A stretch of DNA of 64,000 bases from Tridacna crocea (lineage: Eukaryota > Mollusca > Bivalvia > Cardiida > Cardiidae). The notes beneath the pieces were generated by a model. The model made no database searches, was not told the origin of the DNA, and worked only from the letters and a program-made list of their open reading frames with translations. The DNA lies in assembly GCA_943736015.1 (NCBI GenBank), contig OX031069.1, positions 21,147,235 through 21,211,234 of the forward strand, in the 5' to 3' direction. Shown here piece by piece: positions 11,895 to 23,614 of this stretch. Positions within the stretch are counted from its first letter, which is position 1. Each line of letters starts with the position of its first letter. A program made the translations under genes and the position numbers.

Positions 11895-12350
11895 TCAATA
11901 TAATATACGGCCGGTAGGGGACTCAGTATTGCTTTGCAATACTATCAGAATGCTTGTTTTAATTTGAAAGGGTAGAAAACATTTAGGGAAAAAAAGGAGA
12001 CATAACATGATATCTTGGTTTGTAGGCTGAACCCCTGACACTGACTGAGACATTGCCTGAGACTGAACTGACGTGGACGCGGCTTCGGACTGAGCCATAC
12101 TCTCCGTGCGGTCAAATGCTGACTGTGGACCGGGGGAAAAAACACTAGTGTCTAAGTTCAAATTCAAATTACTACCTTCTAACAGTTCTTGCTCTTCACC
12201 TCGATATAATACAGTATTTGCCTGACTTAATGCATCACTGAACGAAAATTCTCCCTCTGACGGACCTCTCGACTGAACTGTTCTCTTTTTTTTTCTTGAG
12301 TTGCCTTCACTCCCACTGCTCCACTTCTTTCTTTTCGACTTTTTACCCAT
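11895..12350 (-). CDS. Lys/Arg- then Ser/Gln-rich ORF start, possible non-LTR ORF1 fragment
   Basis: The ORF begins MGKKSKRKKWSSGSEG, with a second basic patch SRKKKRTVQ, followed by a Ser/Gln/Thr-rich segment to about residue 110. From there (below about 12020) the DNA becomes the right half of a TH core, cctttttttccctaaatg, so the natural C-terminus was lost to an insertion or recombination. A basic N-terminus with a low-complexity linker is common in LINE ORF1 proteins, and a dispersed repeat lies just upstream on the same strand. That identity is inferred, not recognised. Confidence 0.3.
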   Translation of the reverse strand: MGKKSKRKKWSSGSEGNSRKKKRTVQSRGPSEGEFSFSDALSQANTVLYRGEEQELLEGSNLNLNLDTSVFSPGPQSAFDRTESMAQSEAASTSVQSQAMSQSVSGVQPTNQDIMLCLLFFPKCFLPFQIKTSILIVLQSNTESPTGRILY

Positions 12351-12514
12351 AACAAAACATTTAAAACATTTTCAATACAGTCCAAGTGTTCCAAATATAT
12401 TCCGACCACTTTCGAAGTAATAAGCATGAAATAAAGTCCAAAAAAGCCGTTTTAAATCAGAAAATTATTTCCAAAATCTCGGAGCTAAAAAAACATGCGT
12501 CCTCTACCGCCATT

Positions 12515-13370
12515 AACCACATGACTCATTCATATGAATTGATTCAAATTCGTTACACCAAGATGATAAAATTACCGTTTGTCATACATGCCCTCAGATC
12601 GTCTCTACAGACGTAACCGTGTTTATTCGTCCTCGGTTTTACGCTTGCTCTTGGCTGGCATTTTTCTGTAAGGTGCACAGGCATATACAGACTAGAGACA
12701 GGAAGAGGCGGTTCCATGTTCCGTCTTCTGCATATAACTGTGCACATGCTATAGCCGCAGTCATTTAACACTACCGGTACTGGCCAAAGCGAGGCTTTGG
12801 GTGGAGCCTGTCTCTTGTAGGCGTACCTTCCAAGGAATGCGGCTATTTACGACGTGAAGCAGTCGGAAATAAGCTCTTTCCTCTTCAATAAGGGAGGCAA
12901 CTCTGGCATTACTAATTACAAAATTTTGTACGAGTTGCTTCCCTTTGACCATTATATTCGTTCAACGTTCTCTTGCAAATGTCTTACTTTGTGAACAAAA
13001 ATCAGCTCAGAACAAAAAGCAAAGCAAAAACTCAGATAAAATGGACGAAAATAGGCTGAAAATGCAAGGAAGAAAAGGAAATTGGGCAAAAAGACCTGAA
13101 AATGTATGTAACGAAAATCAGTTGATACGAAATGAACGAGCGGGAAATAATCAAAGGAAATTTAAAAGAAAGCAAGGTAGTTTTTCCTTGGTATCTTGTG
13201 ATTGGACTGGTGCTTCGGGTTTTAAGTCATGGGTCATTTTCAAAAAAACAAATCGCGTGTATCTTCACATATGAACTGTAAACCCCCCACAAAATACATG
13301 AAACATTGACGAGTTTTATGTGCACAGTATCCGGATTGTAGATATATTCGGGTAAAGTTTGGCTTTGTAG
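12515..13370 (-). repeat. Dispersed repeat R1, copy 1
   Basis: Shares with 23615-24450 long stretches such as cgtgtttattcgtcctcgg, gaagcagt, ataagggaggcaact, acgagttg and atccggattgtagatatatt. About 0.85 kb; no conserved ORF. Lies directly upstream (minus strand) of the KKSKRKK ORF, so it could be the 5' region of a retroelement. Confidence 0.7.
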
Positions 13371-13464
13371 AAGAAGTATAAAAATCCTGTTCATAGAACA
13401 CTTCATTTAATTTTAGAAAAATAAATAACACAAAAATTGGAGGAAGGGTTTGATAAGCATTTTA

Positions 13465-13665
13465 CTATTTAGCAGATGACCAACTTTTTGACTGCATCAA
13501 CGTGAAAGGTTTAGCAGACGACAAATCTAAAAATTTGTCAAAAGATAACTTCTGTCTTTGATAAGATAAGAAAACACTGTGGTAAAGTGAAAAACATGCT
13601 GGATAAGAGTATTTTCTCATATTTCCATAATGGTTTCAAAAGAACAGAGAATTTTTAAGGATGTT
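13465..13665 (-). mobile_element. TH element, degenerate
   Basis: Decayed R arm (tagcagacgacaaat) and core (gaaaacactgtggtaaagtg). An old copy. Confidence 0.5.
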
Positions 13666-13669
13666 TGAA

Positions 13670-14560
13670 GCTTAGTCTCAATAGTGAAACGCTTTGGTGA
13701 TATTTTTCATATTTGCACATTTATTGTAGACTATACCAAGTCCATTATAAATTTTCTAGTAGCAAAAGCAGAGCGCTATACAGACTTTCTGTTTCGTCGG
13801 TTAAATCTGTATGGCAGCAAAATGCAACTGAGATTTTAATAATAAACATGACCAAAGACAACAAACCATTCATTACATAAAGAGCTTGTAGACTAAAAGT
13901 CATTTATTTCATGTAAATCTCAGAAAAAACACTGGGGAAATTTATCATGGGTGGTAGCAATTTTGCGTGTATTTGGGAACGTAAACAACTCAAGTAACAG
14001 ACAAATTGCATGGTTTTCTCTGTGTTAAGCTTTTAAATTGAAAATATTTGTATTTCAAATGAAGGGTTAATTGATACTCAAGCAACAGACATGTTTAAAT
14101 CCTAGTTTTGTGCCCTCTTTGTGAATTTATGAGAGGACAAATTTGCGCGCAAAATCTGTGCGGAACTTTCAACTGGTTTTGTCTTGATCGTCTCTGTCCC
14201 ATAGGCGATCAGTCAAAAAGTATGTTCATAGCCTATGGGGATAGAACTTTATCCGTACTAGTTTGAAACTGTGAACTGCATGGTGAATTGTTACATGCAT
14301 GCATGATCATCCGTGATGCATGTGGTCAACAGGTTTTGTACATAAAGCTGGGTCCTTATTGACCATCAAATCTAAAGCCAGCTCTATAACATGATTTCCA
14401 AACTTACTGTCAGACTGAAAGAAACATTTTGTATGTTTGTTTTGGCCTTAGGGTGCTGAAGCGTTGTCAGCCCATGTATTCATGTAGATGATTTCTTAAA
14501 TTTTCTTTATGTGTAAGAAAAAATGCAGTTGGAATGATAGAATTTGCCATAAAAAGGCAG
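13670..14560. other. No supported feature
   Basis: No repeat or coding signal recognised. Confidence 0.55.
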
Positions 14561-14754
14561 AGTTCCAGATAGAGGGAGAGATTTTGATTTCGATCGATTT
14601 AAAGTACAATCATTCCTTCTTATCTTGAGCTCTGAAAAGGGAAGAAAACTTTGTTGGAAAAGGAGAAAATGTCATTCACCATGATGTTTTAAAAACAAAA
14701 AAAAGTCTTCAGAAAAGACAGCTGACGTACAATGTACTGAAATATGAATGTTGG

Positions 14755-14935
14755 AATTGTTTTATGGCTCAATCAATATGAAGTAAAATAATGAGAAATG
14801 ACCGGCAAGTTATTGCCTTTGTTCATCACTGTTTTTAATTTTGTTGAAAAATAATTGATCTATTGGGTTGTTGGGTGATGCTCAATGCTTGTAAATAATG
14901 GTGTGATATATGTTCAAGAAAATATGGCAGCAAAT
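14755..14935 (+). repeat. Duplicated segment R2, copy 1
   Basis: ttttatggctcaa through gttgggtgatgctcaatgct to caagaaaatatggc aligns with 17345-17525. Confidence 0.7.
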
Positions 14936-15325
14936 TTTTCATATCGCACACAATCAGTTGAATATCTTCTCTATACATGTACATGTATCAGCGTTTGCTG
15001 CATAAGATCTAATGCCTTAATTTTTTTTATCACTTCAGTAGAAAGGCATGTCACACCTTTCATAAATAAAGAAGTGGAGTACAAGATATGATACCCGGGA
15101 GTCAAACAAGATACTAATGCAGCATATTTCTCAGCCAAGTGGTGTAAAAGTTTGATGATCAACAGACAGCGATGTACTAAACAATAGAGAGAAATGGATA
15201 AATGCTTAAGTGGAAAGTTGCTTCAATGTTGGACGGTAGGACTCAGCATAGCTCCAGATAGAGGCAGAAATTTTGATTTCAAAATTGAAAATACATGTAT
15301 TATGAATTCTCCACTAATTCGATCC

Positions 15326-15374
15326 TATGTTGTGGGTACTCATTGAGACGATTCTAATGAGTACCCACAACATA
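15326..15374. other. Perfect 19-bp hairpin
   Basis: tatgttgtgggtactcatt (15326-15344) and aatgagtacccacaacata (15356-15374) are exact reverse complements around an 11-nt loop. Confidence 0.85.
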
Positions 15375-15379
15375 AGGTT

Positions 15380-15649
15380 TTGAAGAAAATTAAAGGATTT
15401 GGAAAACCATCGTTCCCTCTTATCTGGAGCTCTGACTCAGGAAAGCATGAAAATCTTGAACAGAAACTGTTTTTACTGAACTCAAACTTAAGTGCAAGAA
15501 AAGTGACAGTTACAAATGGTGTCCTTGTGTGTGTGGCTGAAAGGTTTGGACCTGAGCTTTGTATTCAAGACACGGATGTTGAAATCCCGTGTCCAATTCA
15601 TCAAACTCAGAAAAATTTGTTGTTGGACAAATTACTTTTTTCAGTCTAG
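15380..15649 (+). CDS. Unrecognised ORF, 89 codons
   Basis: An uninterrupted frame from MKKIKGFGKPSFPLIWSS to DKLLFSV. I do not recognise it. Its first part is related in sequence to 14560-14640 (both carry tccagatagag and a later cttatcttgagctctga-like string), so it probably belongs to a dispersed repeat rather than a host gene. No splice sites are convincing. Confidence 0.2.
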   Translation: MKKIKGFGKPSFPLIWSSDSGKHENLEQKLFLLNSNLSARKVTVTNGVLVCVAERFGPELCIQDTDVEIPCPIHQTQKNLLLDKLLFSV

Positions 15650-15778
15650 TTGTGAGCATTTGGTCTACCTCAGCAATCATCATATATGATAGGGTCAGTA
15701 TGAGATGTGTCTATTTTTGCACATTGATTTTTTTTGCTTTTGAAAATGTCTGAATAATGTCAAGGTCATTTGTATTGA

Positions 15779-15940
15779 TTAACTCATTACCAAATGACAA
15801 AATTTTTGGCTTGCACAAATCGAATACATTTCCAGACGACAAAATAAAAGTGACTTGTTCGTAAAGGGTAGAAAATATTGAGGAAAAAGGAGAAAATACC
15901 AGCATTTTCTCATTTTCCCACTATGTTTTCTAAAGTTTTT
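15779..15940 (-). mobile_element. TH element, L arm lost
   Basis: TTAA and R arm are followed by a core whose centre is shortened to aaaataccagcattttc. The sequence ends in a T-run. Confidence 0.65.
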
Positions 15941-16439
15941 TTTTATTATTATCATTTCAGCACTGATTCAAATATCTTTAAGTTTAACAACAATGAATGT
16001 CACACATTTTAGCCTGAAACTGATTTTACAGCTTTGGTCTGAATGGACTGTGATTAAGCCAATAGTGTAAATATGGATATATATGTGTTACAAAAATTTT
16101 GCGAATTACAGATAATGGACAATCTGCACACCGAAATGTTTGCAAACTCAAGGCCCTTGATTCTCTTTTTATTGGTATTCTTGTAAAATGTATGAACAGA
16201 AAAGTTCACAAATTTTCCAAATCCACAAAATCACAGAAATTTCCATTTTGCAAAAAATTTCCAGTCATACAGTATCTACTCTGCCTGAAACTGTCACAAA
16301 CAGAAACAATTTTTCAGCAATCAGTTGATGCATAAAATTGAGGTAAATGGACTGTTTGTTTTTTTTGTATAAAATATTCAAAGCAAACGGAAAGTTACAA
16401 GTCTTGAGACCTTGAAAGCATCTACCAGCTCAAAACATA

Positions 16440-17255
16440 AATAAACAAGAAGGCCAACATGTCCCTGGATCGCTCACCTGAATTTTTGAGAGGACCATAG
16501 CCATTTTTTTTTTTTTGAGGTATTGAAACACTAGAAACAAAATCATTATTTTGCCAAGTAATTTTTAAAAGGTCACCTGTAAAGGTCCTTATAAAATCTG
16601 ACCAGCAGTTTCAGAAAAGAAGAATTTTTAGGAGTTTCTTAATTTCTGTACAGTGCAAGTAGCCCCCATTCACCAGAGCCATGTTTCTTGACCTATCAAA
16701 AGTTCAGGAACAATTTTTGGAAAGGGTCATTCAAGGAACATTTCTGTGAAATTGTTTTAAAATCTGACCAGCCATTTCAGAGAAGAAGAATTTTCAAGAA
16801 TTTCTTCATGTCCATATAGTGCAAGTAGCCCCCATTCACCAGAGCCATGTTTCCAGACGAATCAAAATTTTGTGAAAAAATTCTGAAAAGGGTCACCAGA
16901 GAAACATTGCTGTGAAATTGTTTTATAATCTGACAACAGGTTTCAGAGAATATGAATTTTCAAGAATTTCTTCATTTCCATATAGTGCAAGTAGCCTCCA
17001 TTCACCAGAGACATTTCACGGACAATTTTTGAAAAGGGTCACCCAAGGATCATCTCTGTGAAATTATTTCAAAATCTGACCAGCGGTTTCAGAGAAGAAG
17101 AATTTTTAAGAATTTCTTCATTTCCCTATAGTGCAAGTAGCCCCCATTCACCAGAGCCATGTTTTTTGAGTCAATTTATTATTTCAAAATCTGACCAGTG
17201 GTCTCAGAGAAGAAGAATTTCCAAGAATTTCTTCATTTCCCTAATTTTAAATGTT
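16440..17255 (+). mobile_element. HINE-like element, ~166-bp units, 3' end missing
   Basis: Opens aacaagaaggccaacatgtc and atcgctcacctgaat. gcaagtagcc recurs at 16655, 16821, 16987 and 17133, i.e. spacings 166, 166 and 146. No terminal hairpin is seen. Confidence 0.7.
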
Positions 17256-17344
17256 CTGCACTAAGCTCTTTCTTTATTGAACAACAAATAACTTTGGCTG
17301 AATACATTGTCGTTTAGTAATGAGTTAAATATAAACATTGAAAA

Positions 17345-17525
17345 TCTTTTATGGCTCAAAATAAAGTAAGATAATGAAAAGTAACCTGGCAAGCAATTAT
17401 CTTTTTTTTCATCACCATTCTTTAAATTTGTTTTGTTGAAAAGCAGTATCTATTGCGTTACTGGGTGATGCTCAGTGCTCGTAAATAATGGTTTCATAAA
17501 TGTTCAAGAAAATATGGCGGCAGGG
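17345..17525 (+). repeat. Duplicated segment R2, copy 2
   Basis: Second copy of 14755-14935, about 2.6 kb downstream, same orientation. Confidence 0.7.
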
Positions 17526-17987
17526 GCCTGCCAATATGCATGTGAATAATGTTTACAAATCACAAATTAAAATCTATTTGTTCTATCTGAGTATGTACAA
17601 AGAAGTAGGTCGAGCACCAGTGCATTCAGCTACCTTCCAAAAAACCTCTACCTCAGGTGTTTTTTTTTACTGATACAGCATGTGAAAGGTTTGAAAATTT
17701 CTTTTTTTTCATTTCAGATTTTCGGAACAGAATTGCTGGGGGAGTTAATGTTAATGGTTGTCTTGTAACTTTTGCAACACTTAAACTTTACAAACATTCA
17801 AGAAGAAACATATGTGAGACACTGAAGAAACAGAATTAGCATTCAAACATCTATCTACCATATTGTAGAACCATCGTGAAGTCATTTATGAAGAAACAGA
17901 TTCAGCTAGTGATATGTCCCTCTCAGAAGAAGATAACTACCATGTATAGAAACTTATTACTTTGATTCTGTAAAAAGAACAAAATGC

Positions 17988-18197
17988 CTAACCCTTTACC
18001 AAACAAACCCTGGTTTTTACGACCCTGAGATAGAAACCTTTTGAAAACATTGTGGTTACCAGCATTGTCTCCTTTTCCCACTATTTTTTCTACCCTGCTG
18101 GAAAAAAAATCAATTTTTCAATTAGGTTTTTATTTTGTCGTCTGCATATGCTTTCAATTTGGACCAGTCTAAAATTTTGTTGTTTGGAATAGGGTTA
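17988..18197 (+). mobile_element. TH element with shortened core
   Basis: Complete arms. The left half of the hairpin is deleted after cattgtgg, leaving mainly the right half. Confidence 0.75.
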
Positions 18198-18239
18198 ACT
18201 CATGATAACTGAGACTACAAAATTTTCCAGGTTAACCTG

Positions 18240-18466
18240 TTAACCCATTACACACAATCCCTACTTTTGACACCCCTGAGAAAGAAGCCTTTTGAAAACA
18301 CTGTGGAAAAAGGAGAAAATGCTGGTAACCAGCATTTTCTCCTTTTCCCACAGTGTTTTCTACCCCTTCTAGACCAAATTTCAATTTTTCAATCACCTTT
18401 ATTTTGTCGTCTGCAAATGCTTTCAATTTGAACCAGTCTTACATTTTCTCGTGTGGTAAAGAGTTA
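18240..18466 (+). mobile_element. TH element
   Basis: Complete. The core carries the paired variants cactgtgg/ccacagtg, so the change is present in both arms. Its right TTAA (18463-18466) is also the left TTAA of the next copy. Confidence 0.85.
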
Positions 18467-18650
18467 ACACACAATGCGGACTTTTGATGCTCCTGGAAAA
18501 GAAGCCTCTGGAAAACATTGTTGCAAAAGGAGAAAATGCTGGTAACCACATATTTTCTCCTTTTTCCACAATGTTTTCATTGAAATTGCCGTCTGCAAAT
18601 GCTTTCAAGTTGGACAAAGGCTAAAATTTTGTCATCTGGTAAAGGCTTAA
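18463..18650 (+). mobile_element. TH element
   Basis: Shares TTAA with the preceding copy. The core is slightly shortened (ggtaaccacatattttctcc) and the R arm ends ggcttaa. Confidence 0.75.
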
Positions 18651-18847
18651 AATATTTTGCACACTGTAAATTACATGTAGCTAAAATTATGAGATTCATT
18701 ATTTGAAAGACCAGAAAACACTGATGGAAAAGGAGAAAATGCTGGTATCTAAAGTTTTTCTTCTCTTCATCCTTCAATGTTTTCAACCCGTTTTGAAATC
18801 AAATCTCAAAACATGAATCTAAATTCAAACTGTCCTCTTCAACTGTT

Positions 18848-19069
18848 TTAACCCGATACCAAGCAATCGTAACAACCCTGAGGAATTTGAACTCTGAAAA
18901 CATTGTGGGGAAAGGAGAAGATGTTGGTAACCAGCATTTTCTCCTTTTCCCACAGTGTTTCCTACCCTGATGGAAACAGGCTTCATTCTTTGAGTTTCAT
19001 TTATCTTGTTGTCTGCAAATGCTTTCGGTTTGGACAAGTCTAGAACTTTGTTGTTTGGTAAAGAATTAA
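18848..19069 (+). mobile_element. TH element
   Basis: Complete between TTAA 18848-18851 and 18066+1000 (19066-19069). The core has unpaired changes (agatgttgg versus cagcatttt). A further core fragment lies at 18700-18800. Confidence 0.8.
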
Positions 19070-19229
19070 ATTATGGTTGACCAACATGGATTAAGATTTA
19101 TTGTAAATTAATAATTTGTGGCTAAAGTAATATTTGAATAGGGAAAAGGCTAATAATGACGAATTGTGTGGTGCACAGAGTAGGAAAGTTTTCTTTGAAA
19201 GGATTGAAAACATTGTGAGAAAATGAGAG

Positions 19230-19412
19230 AATGGTGCCTTTTAGACCAGTCTAAAGTGAAATCATTTGCAGACAACAAATTAAATGTCAACCAAATATTG
19301 AGATATGTCTTGGAATGGATAGAAATTATTGTGAGAAAAGCAGAAAATGCTAATTACCAGCGTTTCTCTCCTTTAGCTCATTATTTTCAAAAGCCTTCAT
19401 CATCTGGATTGA
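19230..19412 (-). mobile_element. TH element, ends lost
   Basis: R arm from agaccagtctaaagtg and a decayed core; no TTAA is seen at either end. Confidence 0.55.
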
Positions 19413-19469
19413 TAAAACAGAATTATGTGGAAAAAGTTAAATACCTGCTGATACAGTTGATTGTGTTGA

Positions 19470-19775
19470 TTGTATGGTGTTTACAGCCACTTTAGTATTA
19501 ATTCAATAACATTGCAGTGGCCTGTTCACCTATTCATGTTTTCCTGGAGTCTCTTTTACCAGTACTCCACACAGTTTTCTTTTCCAAACCCATGGCTGCT
19601 TTCCCACATAACCAGTGCCAAGGCACTAGCCAGTGTTGGGAGAGTAATGATTCCTGTGGCAATGACTATCAGTTATCCCCTAAAAGAAATAGGTCGAGCC
19701 AGGGATGGAACCCACAACCTCTTATTCTCATATCCTGCGTGCTACCGAATGAGTTACCAGGGCTTTGCCTCCCTT
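19470..19775 (-). mobile_element. tRNA-headed SINE
   Basis: Minus strand: head with actcattcggtagc (A-box-like) and gggttccatccc (B box), body with gtgggaaagcagccatgg, tail to the plus-strand tggtgtttacagcc. Confidence 0.7.
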
Positions 19776-19928
19776 AGGTATAAAGGTTTTGAAAAGATTA
19801 TGGCAAAAGAGGAAAATGTAGATGACCTACATGCTGTTTTTCCCAAGTATTTTTTTAACAACTCAAAACAGTAACCATCCCTTGACTCACATTTGTCAGT
19901 TGCAGATGCTTTCAGTATATTTCGTTTG

Positions 19929-20157
19929 TTAACTCTTTACCACACCAGAAACTTTTGGACTAGACCAAATTGAAAGCATTTGCAGATAACAAAATAAAGG
20001 TGACTCAAAAACAGAAATTTGTTCTGGTGAGGGTAGAAAACATTGTGGGAACAGGAGAAAATGCTGGTTACCAGCATTTTCTCCTTTTCCCACAATGTTT
20101 TCAAAGGGCTTCTTTCTCAGGAGCATCAAAAGTAGGGATTGTGTGGTAATGGGTTAA
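19929..20157 (-). mobile_element. TH element
   Basis: Complete R-core-L copy between two TTAAs, with a near-perfect core at 20036-20102. Confidence 0.85.
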
Positions 20158-20189
20158 AGTATTAGCTTCAGGTTCAGGAAATAGTGAGA

Positions 20190-20356
20190 ATGTAAACATT
20201 GTGGGAAAAGGAGAAAATGCTGATAACCAGCATTTTCTCCTTTTCCCACGATGTTTTCTACCCTGCTGGAAACAAATTTCAAATTTCTAGTTACAGTTAT
20301 ATTGTGGTCTGCAAGTGCTTTCAATTTGTACCAGTCTAAAATTTTGTTGTTGTTTA
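20190..20356 (+). mobile_element. TH element, left arm lost
   Basis: Intact core (gctgataaccagc loop) and R arm. The L arm and left TTAA are missing. Confidence 0.65.
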
Positions 20357-20630
20357 AGAGTTTGGTAATTACACACAGAGAACTGAATATTTTTGTAAAA
20401 TACATGTATATAAATGTACAGAACTGAATTGTTAAATAAATAAGGTTTGTATTATGAATTTCTATCTTTTTATCTTGTCATTCTTTTTACCCCATTCCAC
20501 ACAATCCTGAGTTTTAACAACCTCAAGTAGAGAAGTCTTTTGAAAACACTGTAGGCTTTCTAAAAAATTGTAGGAAAAGAAAAAAATGTTGGTAACTAGT
20601 CAGGATGCCTTTGAAGAAAAAGAAGGTTTT

Positions 20631-20868
20631 TTAACCCTTTACAACTCAATGACGACTTTAAACACCCTTGAGGAAGAAGCCTTTGTAAAACACTGCAGGA
20701 AAAGGAGAAAATGCTGCTGGGAACCAGCATTTTTCTCTTTTTCCCACAGTGTTTTCTACCCTATTAGGATCAAATTTCATTATTTGAGTCACATTTAAAT
20801 TCTTGTCTGCAAATACTTTCAAGTTGGACGAGGTCAAAACTTTGTCGTCTCGTAAAACACAGAGTTAA
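20631..20868 (+). mobile_element. TH element
   Basis: Complete, with an expanded loop (gctgctgggaaccagc). The right TTAA leads directly into the half-core array at 20870-21060. Confidence 0.8.
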
Positions 20869-20869
20869 A

Positions 20870-21060
20870 ACATTGAAGGTTTTTGGAAACATTGTGAGAA
20901 AAGAAGAAAATGCTGGTGACCAGAAGGGAAGTCTATGAGATAAAGAGACGGCTTTTGAAAACATTGTTGGAAAAGAAGAAAACGCTTGTGACCAGAAAAG
21001 GAGAATTCTTTTGAGAAATCGACAGCTGTTGAAAACATTGTGGGAAAAGATGAAAATGCT
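20870..21060 (+). repeat. Direct array of three TH half-cores
   Basis: Three left half-hairpins in the same orientation begin aaacattgtgagaaaag (about 20897), aaacattgttggaaaag (about 20957) and aaacattgtgggaaaag (about 21030). They are separated by gaccagaagg- or gaccagaaaagg-type spacers. None has its right half. Confidence 0.7.
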
Positions 21061-21485
21061 CTGTAGCTCAGCTGGTAACGACATTTGAGGGAGCGTGTTG
21101 CTGGCAGGCCCGTAGGAACGGGGGGGTGGGGCTCAGCCCCCCCCCCCCCCCCCTTAGCGCAATGACACGACCATGCAAAAAATCTCAGTATTTCGAAGTT
21201 AGCCCCCCCAATCTTGAAATGCTTCCTACGTCGCTGGAGCCTGGTACAAATCTCCAGCTTGCCAATTTCTCTCCGAGAATTTATGATAGTCATTGCAACA
21301 GGATACATTCCTGTCTTGCTTCTGAATAACCTGTGTATGATGCCCTAGATGGTTATGTGGGAAAGTAGCCAATGGCTTGGGAAGAACATAGTGAGAAATG
21401 CTGGAAAAGAAATGCTTGGAAAGCATGGATAGGTGAAGTGGCTGCAGCTTTGATATCATTGAAAGTACTTTATTGTATCAACTCT
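21061..21485 (+). mobile_element. tRNA-headed SINE interrupted by a G/C-homopolymer element
   Basis: Head ctgtagctcagctggtaacg at 21061, body gtgggaaagtagccaatggc and tail ataggtgaagtggctgc. Between about 21108 and 21233 lies an unrelated segment from cccgtaggaacgggggg, with an 18-C run, to cttcctacgtcgctgg. Confidence 0.6.
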
Positions 21486-21486
21486 T

Positions 21487-21588
21487 AGGCTGCTCAGTGC
21501 AACTCAAGGACCTTTTGCAGGCAGTGTTGATCAAGATCAGATTGCACAGAACATATAGTCTGATCTTTGATCTACACTGTCCAATAAG
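21487..21588 (-). mobile_element. P2 element
   Basis: Flank ctgctcagtgcaactcaagg then hairpin atcaagatcagattgcac / tagtctgatctttgatctac. Confidence 0.7.
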
Positions 21589-21784
21589 GGGATATTTTAT
21601 CCTGAAAAAAATACCTTTGAAATAGCCAAATTTTTTACTATCAGTTTTGAAGGTTTCATCTCAGTTACTTAGTAGGATAAGAGCTGAATTTTAAAGGAAC
21701 AAATCTACCAGACTATAAAAGTTCTGTACTATTTAGTATCAATAACATTTACAGATAGAATTCGATCAAAAGTTTCTCAAAGGA

Positions 21785-21916
21785 GACTTTGCAAAGGATA
21801 TGAAATTATTGTGGCAAAAGGAAAATAGCATGTAACCAGCAATTTTCCTCAAGATTCTCATTATGTTCTCCAAAAGCCTAAACAGTGTCTCTAAGGACTG
21901 TCTTGTAAAGGGTTAA
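21785..21916 (-). mobile_element. TH element, degenerate
   Basis: Core remnant (ttattgtggcaaaagg) and L arm ending tcttgtaaagggttaa. Confidence 0.5.
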
Positions 21917-21919
21917 ATT

Positions 21920-22735
21920 CCATGAGAATTATTTGATTAAAATGTATAAGAAAGAGTCATAGACTTAGTAAGCATACTGTTTGACAACTTTTTTCATCGA
22001 TTTAAATAAGCTACGGTGTAGTCTACATAATTGTGTGCAAATATGATTTTCCTTGTTTCATATATGACGAAAAAAATAGATAAATAGCCATTCTTCTCAA
22101 TTAGATACAGTTTAATTACAATATCGAATTATATCTTTTACCAATCAACCCAATAAATGATGCCCATAGACTCATGCTGCAAAACTATCGCAGCCGGGAT
22201 TTAAAAAAAAAAAAATATGACCTAGGGGAGAAAACTCCTACTGTCTAAGAGTAAGAGTAAAGCAAGAGTAGTCTCCCTTATAATGATCCGCCCTTCATCA
22301 TTTCTCCTAGACGCTTGACGGATCAAAGTACTAAACACTAGGGAAAAAGGTGAAGTGCATGTAACTTTTTTAATCTGTTTTTGATGAAGATTTCAATTAA
22401 TTTTAACGAAAGAGTTTCATTGATATTGATTTTAATACAAAACACTAGAATCTAAGTTTTAAATAAGATTATTTCCTGCTTTTGCTACTTGAAATTTTAA
22501 TGGAATCACCGAGAAAGGTTTGAATCTTTGAAAATCGCCATTTGCAAAGGTATGAAGCTTGCGGACGGCATTGTTTAAAATGACGCTTCACAGAATGTAC
22601 GATCTGATTATGAGTCAACACAGTTTACTTGTTAGTAAACCTTTCAGTGCAAAATAGATAAACTTAAATTCCAGCGGACGGCTATAAATACAATCTATTG
22701 AAACTTACAAAGATTTTGATTGTATAGGCTTGACT
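21920..22735. other. No supported feature
   Basis: AT-rich. Scattered tcatttctcctagac-like strings have no matching partner. Confidence 0.5.
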
Positions 22736-22858
22736 GCATCAGCGGACGGCATAGATCAAAGATCAGACTGCAAGTTCTGTGCACGTTCTGTGCAGTCTGA
22801 TCTTGATCTATGCCGTCCGCAAAAATCTCTGCTTTCGCCTATGGCGCCGAAAGGGTTA
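22736..22858. mobile_element. P2 element
   Basis: gcggacggcatagatcaaag ... gatctatgccgtccgc flank a loop with gttctgtgcac repeated. Arm change is paired (cggcatag / ctatgccg). Confidence 0.75.
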
Positions 22859-23012
22859 AGCCTATCTGGATAGAGTTAAAATCTTTACAGAGATAGATCT
22901 AGAGCGCTCTAGTTCCGGTAAACTGTTTGTTCAAATCGTCGACAGACGTTCGATGTCTAAGGCGCGTACAAACGAAAACTTCAAAGTGCCATATATAATG
23001 AAAGTTGCCTTT

Positions 23013-23081
23013 GTGGTCTGTGTAGATAATGATCAGACTGCACAGAACGTTCAATCTGATCTTTGATCTACACCGTCCACT
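23013..23081. mobile_element. P2 element
   Basis: gtgtagataatgatcagactg to gatctttgatctacaccg hairpin. Confidence 0.7.
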
Positions 23082-23614
23082 TTCCTCAGACTTTCTGTAC
23101 AATTTTATGAAACTTTAAAACCTTAATTGTTCGGAAAGTTTTTTTAGACTGAAGTTATCTCTTGTTTATTTGGCGCTCTATGGGTTTGTAACGGGAATAT
23201 GATTGATATTCATTGGGATTTATTTCAACTAAACATCATCTTCCTAAATAAGCCAATTTATGTTTTGAAGTTGAGCTATAAATTGACCTGCTATATTTAG
23301 CGATATATATGTCGGTATCGTTATTGAATGAAAACATAGTTTTGTTTGTATAAGTTTGCATTATGTTATCATAGTGGTTATCATTAACTCATTAATTTCA
23401 TTTACTGAACATCTATAACCTCAATGATATCTGTAACCAAATGTTGCATTTTTTTTTTTATTGTAGCGCGATCTTACATTGAATTCCAAATTCAAATATT
23501 GGCGGTTATAATTAACATGAAATAAACGGGAGACTACCTGCCGCCTGTTAAGAAAAATAATAAGTTTGACCGTTTTTTTTTTGTCTGGTTGCATGTCGTT
23601 TTTATAACAGTTAA

